Below, piece by piece: positions 36,909 through 44,744 of a stretch of DNA of 64,000 bases. Source of the stretch: Salinisphaera sp. Q1T1-3 (lineage in GTDB: Bacteria > Pseudomonadota > Gammaproteobacteria > Nevskiales > Salinisphaeraceae); the NCBI RefSeq assembly GCF_003602005.1, contig NZ_QZWD01000001.1:62001-126000 (forward strand). The letters run 5' to 3'. The first letter of the stretch is position 1. Each line of letters opens with the position of its first letter. The notes under the pieces are model-generated. The model was not told where the DNA came from and ran no database searches. It saw only the letters and a program-made list of their open reading frames with translations. The position numbers and the translations under genes are program-made.

Positions 36909-37703
36909 TCAGGTGCGCGTTGCCGGGGCGCCCAGATAGACATCGAAGCGCACCGCGCGTGCCTCGACCTGATGACTCGGCGGCGCCAGCGGCTTCGCCC
37001 GTGCATGCTGCTTGACAACGACACGGCCTGCGCCCGCCGCCCGGGCCGCCGCCAGGAGCGTGTCCGCGTCGCCGTCGTGTCCGGCGAGATCGGCCAACCA
37101 GGCCAGTGCCTTCTGTGGTTTGGCCTTGCGTCGCGGGCTTTCGAACATCGGATCCATATAGATCACGTCGAAATCGCCGGCAGGCTGGTCTGCCAGCCAG
37201 GCCGCGGCATCGGCATGGACCGGCGGGGCCAGGCGCATGGCCCATGCCGTGGCGCTTGTCGCATGCTCGAGGCCGTCGAGACGCGCGTGCGCATCGGCAA
37301 GCAGGGCATGAAGCACCGGGTGTCGCTCGATCATCTGGACGGTACAGCCCGCTGCCGCGAGAGCCGCCGAATCCCGTGCCAGCCCGGCCGTACTGTCGAG
37401 CACATGCAAGCCGGCGGCGCGCCTCAGACCGCAGGCACGTGCCAGTGGCGATTGCCGAACGCCACGGGCACGTTGCGCCACGGCCTCGGCGAGATCGCAG
37501 CGTACGGGGTGTGCACGTGCGTCGTCAGCCCGGTGCAGGGCCAGCCCGTCGACGTCACGCGCCAAGTAGAAGCCCCGGGCAGGCGGTTCGGCGACGACCG
37601 GCAACGCCAGCCATCTCGCCGTTGCATGGTCGGCTGCCGTGGCGGCCTCGTTCATGAGCCAGACTGCCGTCTGTCGTGCGTGAGCGTCGCTCGTCGTCTT
37701 CAC
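36909..37703 (-). CDS. rsmJ: 16S rRNA (guanine1516-N2)-methyltransferase RsmJ
   Basis: About 264 aa from a GTG at 37703. SAM-dependent methyltransferase with the SAM loop DSTAGLARDSAALAAAGC, ERHPVLHALL, and catalytic YMDPMFESP, all RsmJ hallmarks. The frame stays open upstream to 37895, but those residues are encoded by a dispersed repeat. The ATG at 37655 is another possible start, but AVWLMNE just upstream resembles the family N-terminus. Convergent with the YrdA-like gene. Confidence 0.85.
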   Translation of the reverse strand: MKTTSDAHARQTAVWLMNEAATAADHATARWLALPVVAEPPARGFYLARDVDGLALHRADDARAHPVRCDLAEAVAQRARGVRQSPLARACGLRRAAGLHVLDSTAGLARDSAALAAAGCTVQMIERHPVLHALLADAHARLDGLEHATSATAWAMRLAPPVHADAAAWLADQPAGDFDVIYMDPMFESPRRKAKPQKALAWLADLAGHDGDADTLLAAARAAGAGRVVVKQHARAKPLAPPSHQVEARAVRFDVYLGAPATRT

Positions 37704-37812
37704 GAGATGATGACTCGGCGGGCCGGGGTACGGACGATCACGGGCTCGACGGGCCGATACGCGACACAGCGCCGCCTGGATCGATTGTCGGTGGCGCCAG
37801 TCCGGGGGACTA

Positions 37813-37998
37813 GGGCCTGTTGATGTTTCGTGCGAGTCCGCGCCAAGTGCGCCTTGAAATTGACGATGGGCGGCAAGACGAGCCGTAGCACGCATAGCGT
37901 GTCATGCTGCGCCAGCGTGCTGGAACGCTGGATTGCCGTCGTGTTTTCGATTTTGGGGCACTTGTCCCTTCGGGTTGGACCACAAATCCCGCCCGGCG
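37813..37998. repeat. dispersed TIR element, copy 5 (3'-truncated)
   Basis: Begins after CTA with GGGCCTGTTGATGTTTCGTG and continues in the opposite orientation to copies 2 and 6 (GCCGTCGTGTTTTCGATTTTG, GGGGCACTTGTCCCTTCGGG). It stops near ATCCCGCCCGGCG, without the right terminus. It lies between rsmJ and the SCP2 gene. Confidence 0.75.
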
Positions 37999-38073
37999 CC
38001 GACGAGCTCATGTAGTGCCCGCCGCCGATATCACGAGTTTCGAAAGGATCCGATATGGCCCGGGACACGTCGC

Positions 38074-38394
38074 TCAAAGAATGCGTTTCGGGTCGAAGAC
38101 CTGCTGGAGCTTCTGCGCGAGGATATAGTTGCCCTCGACCTTGATCTTGCCGGTGAGAAACGCGGTCAGACCATGCATGCGACCGGTCATGAGCTTGATC
38201 AGATGATCGTCGCGGATGTGCAGGGTCACATCCGGAGCCTCCGCCAACCCTTCATGCGCCTGGCAGTGGCCAGCGTCGATGACGATATAGACCGGATGCC
38301 GTGTCATGTACTGTGCGGTCATCGACAGATCGCCGGCCACCTCCGGCTTGAAACAGAGAGGCAGACGAGTCAGGAATTCGCGCGCGTCATTCAT
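38074..38394 (-). CDS. SCP2 sterol-binding-domain protein
   Basis: 106 aa from the ATG at 38394. Small SCP2-like lipid-binding fold: DLSMTAQYMTRHPVYIVIDAG and DDHLIKLMTGRMHGLTAFLTGKIKVEGN, which are the core strand-helix of the family. The function in bacteria is not settled; related domains carry lipids or assist ubiquinone synthesis (UbiJ). The gap to the next gene (38395-38638) shows nothing notable. Confidence 0.8.
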   Translation of the reverse strand: MNDAREFLTRLPLCFKPEVAGDLSMTAQYMTRHPVYIVIDAGHCQAHEGLAEAPDVTLHIRDDHLIKLMTGRMHGLTAFLTGKIKVEGNYILAQKLQQVFDPKRIL

Positions 38395-38638
38395 CGCGAT
38401 CGATAGGGGCAGGCAGCGACAAGCGCGCCATGGTGGCGTAAACGCGCCGTATTTTCCAGCCAAGACGTGGCGGAAGGCTTCTTGATGGCGGCTGCCCGAC
38501 GCGCCCAGGGCACGCGACCGGCACTCGACGATCGTCAACGAGCCGAGTCAAGCCGCAATTACATCTGACGATAACGTGACGGCCGGTTGCCAACCGGCGC
38601 GGGCTGTTCTCGAGCGAGGACAGTCGCCCGAACGGCGA

Positions 38639-38899
38639 TCAGCCGTCGAGGTAATCGACAATCGCGCTGTGGCCCCCCTCGGTGAGCAGGATCGCGTTGA
38701 CCGTCGTGGCATAGATCCGCCCGTCGGACCTCAGCTTCTCGATTTCCGAGGCATCCTCACTGGCGTTGAGGGAATAGTAGTCTCGGCCTTCATCGAAGCT
38801 CTCCTTGAGTTGTTTGAAGGCAAGAAACGCCGTGCCCTTGCTGGCACCGCGCGCTTCGTCGATTTCCTTGAGACTCCAGGTTTTCTGCGTTTTAGCCAT
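38639..38899 (-). CDS. conserved hypothetical small protein
   Basis: 86 aa from the ATG at 38899. Soluble and charged, with SLKEIDEARGASKGTAFLAFK, an acidic middle, and SDGRIYATTVNAILLTEGG. The SKGTAF..FK segment looks like a short helix-turn-helix, but I cannot name the family. An alternative start 33 bp upstream exists. Base composition is like its neighbours. Confidence 0.6.
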   Translation of the reverse strand: MAKTQKTWSLKEIDEARGASKGTAFLAFKQLKESFDEGRDYYSLNASEDASEIEKLRSDGRIYATTVNAILLTEGGHSAIVDYLDG

Positions 38900-39293
38900 G
38901 GGTGCGATGTCGTCACCATGCGAAGGCCGCAAAGCTAGCAGTGGCTTGTGTGCGGGTCAATCGTTGTCGTGGCGGTATCCGGAAAGCGCAAGCACTGCTT
39001 GCCGCGCCGGGTGTCGAAGCGCTCGCAAGCCGGCAGGATACAGCGCCGCGCTCGCGCTTCAACGGCGATCCGTGCCGTTCTTTTCGCCGCCATTGCCAGA
39101 GACCCGACAGCCGCTATGGGCGTCGGATGACGATCGCGCGTGCGCCGAGGCGATGCGGGCACAACATGCACAATCGCTGTCCGGTGATTCGCGAGTGCGG
39201 GAAGGCGTCTTCGTGTGTGCCGTATCGGCGGCTTTGTTTTATTCTGGCCCCGACCAGACCCGCACCGGGCAGACGAACAGGAGTCCGACGTAT
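38900..39293. other. non-coding gap
   Basis: 394 bp between the divergent small genes. Open frames on both strands give Arg/Ala-rich translations without motifs. TATTCT near 39239 could be a -10 for the downstream gene, but no good -35 was seen. No repeat copy or hairpin stands out. Confidence 0.4.
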
Positions 39294-39641
39294 ATGAAGA
39301 TCAGTGAGTTGGTGTCCCAGTGGCAGACGAGTGCCGGCGAGCCGCGTACGGCCGATGCGTATCGCGTGCGGTTGCCGCTCTACGATGCGGCCAAGATCGA
39401 AGCACTGACCGAATTGTTCCCCGGGCTGACGAGCGAACGGGTAATCACCGACCTTCTGGCCACGGCACTCGACGAACTGACCAGTTCGTTCTCCTATGAG
39501 CCGGGCGAGGAGGTCACCGGTTACGACGAACTGGGCGACCCCATGTACGCGGATACAGGCTTCACGCCGCGTTTCCAGAAGCTGACCAAGGCCCAGGCCG
39601 AAAAGCTCAAGGCCGCGCTGGCCGATGACGAGAGCGACTGA
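39294..39641 (+). CDS. conserved hypothetical protein (annotated elsewhere as 'type 1 pili tip component')
   Basis: 115 aa from the ATG at 39294 preceded by AGGAG. Motifs YRVRLPLYDAAKIEALTELFP, ERVITDLLATALDEL and DELGDPMYADTGFTPRF resemble a small gammaproteobacterial family that carries the above name in databases without functional support (recalled, not searched). No signal peptide. Its 3' end overlaps the Nudix gene by 17 bp. Confidence 0.7.
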   Translation: MKISELVSQWQTSAGEPRTADAYRVRLPLYDAAKIEALTELFPGLTSERVITDLLATALDELTSSFSYEPGEEVTGYDELGDPMYADTGFTPRFQKLTKAQAEKLKAALADDESD

Positions 39642-40281
39642 GACAAGGGCGGCACAGGCCCGTGACGACTGGCCGACATGTCTTGCTCGCGCCTGCGCGT
39701 TGCCGGCCACGCTGGCGTCGCCGGAAGACGATGCCCGTCGGGATCCGTCTCCCGGCGGCCGGGCAGCGGCGGTTCTGATCGGCATTGTCGATGCGCCGAT
39801 GCCCTACATCTATTTCACCGAGCGCAGTGCGACACTGACGCATCACCCGGGGCAGATCAGTTTCCCGGGCGGCCGCATCGAGGCGACCGATGCCTCACCG
39901 GCTGCTGCGGCCCTGCGTGAAGCCTGGGAAGAGATTGGCCTCGTCCCGGAGCGCGTTCGCATGCTCGGCCAACTGCCGACGTACCGGACCGTGACCGGTT
40001 TTGCGATCACGCCCTGCGTCGGATGGATTGCGCCGGGCAGACCGTGCCGGCCCGATGACCGGGAGGTTGCCCGCGTATTCGGCGTGCCGCTGGCCCATGC
40101 GATGGAAGGCGCGAACTATCGTCGGCACCGTCACGAACACGGCGGGCGCCGCCATCGCATCTATAGTCTGGATCACGACGCCAACCATATCTGGGGGGCG
40201 ACCGCGGCGATGCTCTGCGAACTGGCCAGGCGCGTCGCCTGTGTCCATGACGCGCCCTTCGTTCCGGTCGATGTCGACTGA
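39625..40281 (+). CDS. CoA pyrophosphatase-like Nudix hydrolase
   Basis: 218 aa. Nudix box GGRIEATDASPAAAALREAWEEIGL (about 82-105) written here only as its key residues: R98, E99, E102, E103 and G105. Just before it is ERSATLTHHPGQISFPGG, the UPF0035/NuCoA signature that marks CoA-diphosphate hydrolases such as NudL. It probably trims CoA or its derivatives. The N-terminal 45 residues are variable. Translation may be coupled to the upstream gene. Confidence 0.87.
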   Translation: MTRATETRAAQARDDWPTCLARACALPATLASPEDDARRDPSPGGRAAAVLIGIVDAPMPYIYFTERSATLTHHPGQISFPGGRIEATDASPAAAALREAWEEIGLVPERVRMLGQLPTYRTVTGFAITPCVGWIAPGRPCRPDDREVARVFGVPLAHAMEGANYRRHRHEHGGRRHRIYSLDHDANHIWGATAAMLCELARRVACVHDAPFVPVDVD

Positions 40282-40389
40282 ACGATCCGTCGCGGCAATT
40301 CGCGGCATCGGCCGGTTTTGCCGTAGCGGCTCGGACGCGGCCTGTTATCAGGGGGCGTCAGTTTCCGGGGGCTCTCCCGATTCTCGCCA

Positions 40390-40699
40390 GGGCCTGTTGA
40401 TGTGTCGTTCGAGCGCCTTTTCGTCGAGAGACCGCCGTGTGTCCTGCAAGGCGCGAGTCGCCGATCGTGGCGTGCCACGATCCAGACTCGTAACGCCGCA
40501 GGGCGCCCATCGTCGATTTTTCATGGGTGGCCCAACCCGAAGGGACAAGTGCCCCGAAATCAAAAACACGACGGCAATCCAGCGTTCTAGCACGCCGGCG
40601 CAGAATGGCTGCACGGCGCCGGGCTATGTCTCGTCTTGCCGCCCATCGTCAATTTCAGGGCGCGCTTGGCGCGGACTCGCGCGAAACATCAATCGGCCC
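40390..40699. repeat. dispersed TIR element, copy 6 (full length, reference copy)
   Basis: 310 bp. Left end GGGCCTGTTGATGTGTCG (40390 on), right end CGAAACATCAATCGGCCC followed by TAG. It shares almost every block with copy 2 at 21011. An internal CTAG lies at about 40588. It sits between two convergent genes and its right terminus supplies the end of the slipin reading frame. Confidence 0.88.
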
Positions 40700-41474
40700 T
40701 AGCATCATCGGATGTGGCCGTGGTCTGCTTGCCCATCTTCATCAAGGGCTCGATCAGATCCATCGGCAGCGGGAAGACGATGGTGGCGTTCTCGTTGTTG
40801 CCCATGTCGAGCAGCGTCTGGAGATAGCGCAGCTGCATGGCCTGTGGTTCGGTTGCGAGCTGGTGAGCGGCCTTGCGCAGGTTTTCGGCAGCCTGCAGTT
40901 CGCCTTCGGCATTGATGATCTTGGCACGTCGCGCGCGTTCGGCCTCGGCCTGGCGGGCAATGGCCCGTGTCATGCTCTCGTCGAGCTCGACCTGCTTGAT
41001 CTCGACGTTGGCGACCTTGATGCCCCAGGCATCGGTCTGGCGATCGAGAATGACCTCGATATCGGCGTTGAGCTTGTCTCGCGCGGCCAGCATGTCGTCG
41101 AGCTCGTGCTGGCCCAAAACGCTGCGCAATGTGGTCTGCGAGAGCTGGCTGATCGCGGAATAGAAGTTCTCGACCTCGACGATGGCTTTCTGGGCCGCGA
41201 TCACGCGGAAATACACGACAGCGTTGACTTGCACGGAGACGTTATCCCGCGAGATCACGTCCTGGGTCGGCACGTCCATGACCGTGACGCGCATATCGAC
41301 CTTGATCATCTTCTGGATGACAGGCACAACGAAAAACAGCCCGGGACCCTTGACGCCGGTATTGCGGCCGAGTGTGAACATCACGCCGCGTTCGTATTCC
41401 GGCAGGATCTTGAGCGAGGCGAAGATGAACAGCGCGATCAGGACAACCACGGCAATGATGATGTTGATGAGCAT
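40689..41474 (-). CDS. SPFH/stomatin-like protein (slipin)
   Basis: 261 aa from the ATG at 41474 after GGGAGAAG. N-terminal membrane hairpin (LINIIIAVVVLIALFIFASL), a band-7/SPFH domain (about 25-180: EYERGVMFTLGR, PTQDVISRDNVSVQVNAVVYFRV), then an Ala/Glu-rich coiled coil (ESMTRAIARQAEAERARRAK). Pairs with NfeD 22 bp upstream in a classic slipin-NfeD operon. The last residues ARAD and TGA stop are read from the repeat terminus. Confidence 0.9.
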   Translation of the reverse strand: MLINIIIAVVVLIALFIFASLKILPEYERGVMFTLGRNTGVKGPGLFFVVPVIQKMIKVDMRVTVMDVPTQDVISRDNVSVQVNAVVYFRVIAAQKAIVEVENFYSAISQLSQTTLRSVLGQHELDDMLAARDKLNADIEVILDRQTDAWGIKVANVEIKQVELDESMTRAIARQAEAERARRAKIINAEGELQAAENLRKAAHQLATEPQAMQLRYLQTLLDMGNNENATIVFPLPMDLIEPLMKMGKQTTATSDDARAD

Positions 41475-41496
41475 CGTCTTCTTCTCCCTTGACGAA

Positions 41497-42918
41497 TCAG
41501 GGCTCGGGTGAGCCTTCGGTCTTCGGCCGGACATGCACCGTGAGCCCGTCGACGGCCGTCACGATCAGGTTCTGGCCTTCGGTGACCGGCGTGTCGGTTT
41601 CGGCCTGCCAGGACTCACCGTGGAGCCAGACCCGGCCGGTGGCCGAGAAATCGCGACGTGCCGTACATTCGCGCCCGATCAGACCTTCGTGACCGGTCTC
41701 GGTCGGGGTGCGTCGCGCCCGTGCGAATAGGGCGACGACCAGGCCGAGCAGGGCGGCCGTGGTGAGCGCGATCACCACGATCGCGGACATCGAGACCTCG
41801 TAACCCGGGGTGTCGCCCAGCATGATGGAACCGAAGAGCAGCGCCGCGAGGCCGCCCAGCCCCAGCGCACCGAAGCTGGGTACGAAGGCTTCAGCGGTGA
41901 TCAGCGCGGCGCCGAGCAGGATGAGGGCGGCACCGGTGTAGTCGACTGGCAGCATGTGAAAGGCATAGAGCGCTGTCAGCAGACTGATCCCGCCGACGAT
42001 TCCGGGCAGCGTGGCGCCGGGGTTGAGTGCCTCGGCGGCCAGACCGACGATGCCGATCATGAACAACAGATACGCGATCGTCGGATTGGTCACGGTCGCC
42101 AGCAGTTCGGTGCGCCAGCCGGGCTCGATCCGGTGGATCCGCAAGTCCTCGGTGTGCAACGTCTGTTGGCCGGTTGCAGTCTTTACCGTTCGGCCGTTGA
42201 GCGCGGTGAGCAACGCCGTTTCGTTATCGGCGACTCGATCGATGACTTGCTGGTCGCGTGCCTCGGCCGCCGATAGTGTCGCAGCCTCGCGAACGGCCCG
42301 TTCTGCCCAGTCGGCATTGCGGCCACGCTGCTCGGCAAGGCTCCGGATATAGGCCACGGCGTCGTTGATCTGCTTGCGTCGCGCGCTGGCATCGCTCGAG
42401 ATGTCCGGCTGGTTGTTCCCGTTCGGCGAGGACGATGTGTCGGCGTCATCGGGCGCGTTCTGTCCGGCGTCGGACGGCGTCTCGCCCGATGCACCGCCGC
42501 CGATCTCGACCGGCGTGGCCGCGCCGAGATGCGTGGCCGGCGCGGCAGCCGCGACATGGCTGGCATAGAGGATGTAGGTGCCGGCACTGGCAGCCCGCGC
42601 CCCCGCCGGCGCCACATAGCCGACGATCGGCACCGGTGAGGCAAGAATGGCCTGAACGATATCGCGCATCGACGACATGAGGCCGCCGGGCGTGTCTATC
42701 CGCAGGATGACCAACGGCGCGCCGTCGGTTGCCGCCTGTGAGATTGCATCGGTCACGAACGCGGCGTTGGCCGGGCCGACGGGGCCGTCGAGCGGTATCT
42801 CGGGAACGATGCCTGTCTGCTTGTCGGGGGCTGCCTGCGCCCCGATCAGCGCCAGTACCAGACCGCTCAGGCAACACAGCCAGAACAGGGCGCGAACAGG
42901 GTGTGGCCATGCGGTCAT
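41497..42918 (-). CDS. nfeD: NfeD family membrane serine protease (long form)
   Basis: 473 aa. A signal-anchor (about 8-28), a ClpP-like protease domain (LRIDTPGGLMSSMRDIV; catalytic Ser in ARAASAGTYILYA), four or five C-terminal membrane helices (about 275-400), and an OB-fold NfeD domain (about 410-473). An acidic Ser/Asp/Pro/Gly/Asn-rich insertion of about 40 residues (about 137-178) sits after the catalytic Ser. Likely cleaves the partner slipin near its C-terminus in the membrane, as for archaeal homologues. Confidence 0.88.
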   Translation of the reverse strand: MTAWPHPVRALFWLCCLSGLVLALIGAQAAPDKQTGIVPEIPLDGPVGPANAAFVTDAISQAATDGAPLVILRIDTPGGLMSSMRDIVQAILASPVPIVGYVAPAGARAASAGTYILYASHVAAAAPATHLGAATPVEIGGGASGETPSDAGQNAPDDADTSSSPNGNNQPDISSDASARRKQINDAVAYIRSLAEQRGRNADWAERAVREAATLSAAEARDQQVIDRVADNETALLTALNGRTVKTATGQQTLHTEDLRIHRIEPGWRTELLATVTNPTIAYLLFMIGIVGLAAEALNPGATLPGIVGGISLLTALYAFHMLPVDYTGAALILLGAALITAEAFVPSFGALGLGGLAALLFGSIMLGDTPGYEVSMSAIVVIALTTAALLGLVVALFARARRTPTETGHEGLIGRECTARRDFSATGRVWLHGESWQAETDTPVTEGQNLIVTAVDGLTVHVRPKTEGSPEP

Positions 42919-43113
42919 GTCGCGCCGCGCAGCTGGGCAAACGACGCGGGTCCGCCTCGATCAAGATCAAGCGGCGCACGTCTTTCGGGCGATAGGTATC
43001 GCTCGGGCAGACTCGCGCCGGTCGGCCTCGGTGTCACGTCGACAACGCCCGACACTGCATTACCGGACGAGGCGGTGTCGCAGGCCGTTTGTTGCGCACC
43101 TCGGCTTGCCTTG

Positions 43114-43878
43114 TCATGACAGCCTGTCGTACAGCGCGCCCAGCTGGCCGGTAATCTTGTGGGACGGTGCGTAATGCACGAGCGGTATCGAGGCATCGTG
43201 CGATTCGCGCACCTTGACCGAGGCGCTGATGTGCGCATCGATGATCGGATGGCCTTCGGCTGTCAGTTCGGCCAGCAGACGCTGCGGCAGTTTCGCGCGT
43301 GGCTGGAACTGGTTGACCACGATCCCGTCGATCTTCAGACCGGGATTATGGTCTTCCTGTATCTCGTGGATGTTGTCGAACAGCGAATAGAGCGCCTGGC
43401 GGGCGAAGTCGTCGCAATCGAAGGGGATCAGCACGCTATCGGCGGCGATCAGAGCCGACTGCGAATAAAAATTGAGCGCGGGTGGAGTATCGATGAAGAT
43501 TTCATCGAAGTCCGAGAGCGCCTCGATCGCCTGTCGTAGCTTGTAAATCTTGTGCTTGGCTTCCAGCTTGACCCGAAGCGTCTCCAGATCCGGATGGGCG
43601 GCAGCGATATACAGGTTTTCGAACGGCGTTTCGGTGATGTGTTCGGCCAGAGTCGTGCCTTCGCGTCGCCGCCCAAGAGTGGCGTCAAAGAAATCCGCGG
43701 TTCCGGATTCGGCCTGACGCTCGTCGGAAGACAGCAGATACTGGCTGGCATTGCACTGGGCATCCAGATCGATGACCAGTGTTCGGCGACCGCGTGCGGC
43801 CGCGATCGCGGCGAGATTGGCCAGCAGCGTGGTCTTGCCGACGCCGCCTTTCTGGTTGAAAACCACCCGTGTCGTCAT
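43114..43878 (-). CDS. ParA-family ATPase
   Basis: 254 aa. Deviant Walker A FNQKGGVGKTT (residues 8-17), DLDAQCNASQYL (A'), and the DTPPAL switch (FIDTPPALNF). No ParB-like gene or parS was seen nearby, so it is an orphan, perhaps positioning protein cargo. Its 195-bp downstream gap (42919-43113) shows nothing specific. Confidence 0.88.
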   Translation of the reverse strand: MTTRVVFNQKGGVGKTTLLANLAAIAAARGRRTLVIDLDAQCNASQYLLSSDERQAESGTADFFDATLGRRREGTTLAEHITETPFENLYIAAAHPDLETLRVKLEAKHKIYKLRQAIEALSDFDEIFIDTPPALNFYSQSALIAADSVLIPFDCDDFARQALYSLFDNIHEIQEDHNPGLKIDGIVVNQFQPRAKLPQRLLAELTAEGHPIIDAHISASVKVRESHDASIPLVHYAPSHKITGQLGALYDRLS

Positions 43879-43935
43879 CCGACCCCCGACAGCTTGTGAT
43901 CAAGACCGGCGCGGCGCGCCGGCCCTGCATCGAGC

Positions 43936-44718
43936 TTAGCGACTCGGCTGTCCAGCGTCGAGTGCCGCGACGATGGCCGGCAGCGCGAGGCTTGCCGAAA
44001 CGCGCAGGCAGCAATCGACATCGCCGGAGACCGGTGTGCGTGCCGGATTGATTTCAATGACGGTGGCTTTGCCCGCCACGACTGTGTCGACGAACGCGGC
44101 CGCCGGGTAGACCTGATTCGACGTGCCGATGACCAGCACGCAGTCCGCATCCGCGACGGCCTGTTCGGCCGTGGCCAGCGCGCGTGTCGGCAAGTGTTCG
44201 CCGAACCAGACGATGTCGGGGCGCATCAGATCGCCACAGTCGGCGCAGCGCACCGGCGCATCCCCCTGGGCTTCGGCGATACGGGCCGTACGTCGATGCG
44301 CGCAGTTGCTGCAACGCTCGCGCCAGATGTTGCCGTGTAGCTCGGTGACCGATGCGGAACCGGCTGCCTGATGCAGGCCGTCGACATTCTGGGTGATGAT
44401 ATGCAGATGCTGGGTCGCGGCGAGCGAAACCAGTGCGTGATGCCCGGCGTTGGGCCCGCCCCGGGCGATCAGGGTCCGTCGCCAGTGGTACCACGCCCAG
44501 ACGCGCGCGGGATCCCGCGCAAACGCCTCCGGAGAGGCCAGATCGGCCGGCGAAAAGCGTGCCCAGAGGCCTGTCTGGGCCTCGCGGAACGTGGGAATGC
44601 CGGACTCCGCCGAGATGCCCGCGCCGCTCAGCACGACGATGTTCGTGGCCTGCGCGATCAGCTCAGCGGCCCGGTCGACGGCCACGCTGTCGAGTACGGC
44701 GTCTGTCGCGTCGGTCAT
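43936..44718 (-). CDS. cobB: NAD-dependent protein deacylase (sirtuin)
   Basis: 260 aa from the ATG at 44718. Sir2 motifs GAGISAESG (32-40), TQNVDGLHQ, catalytic H128 (ELHGN), a zinc ribbon CSNC/CADC, and GTSNQVYPAA. Y77 and R80 in WYHWRR match the YxxR motif of class III sirtuins, so it probably also removes succinyl groups, like E. coli CobB and human SIRT5. It lies 27 bp downstream of the GNAT-nitrilase gene. Confidence 0.9.
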   Translation of the reverse strand: MTDATDAVLDSVAVDRAAELIAQATNIVVLSGAGISAESGIPTFREAQTGLWARFSPADLASPEAFARDPARVWAWYHWRRTLIARGGPNAGHHALVSLAATQHLHIITQNVDGLHQAAGSASVTELHGNIWRERCSNCAHRRTARIAEAQGDAPVRCADCGDLMRPDIVWFGEHLPTRALATAEQAVADADCVLVIGTSNQVYPAAAFVDTVVAGKATVIEINPARTPVSGDVDCCLRVSASLALPAIVAALDAGQPSR

Positions 44719-44744
44719 GGGCTCATATCCTGTCTTGCCACGTC

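Noticed and set aside
43114-43878. Chromosome partition locus or replication origin next to the ParA-like gene
   Set aside because: No ParB, parS, DnaA-box cluster or gidAB gene is seen nearby; ParA relatives often work alone.
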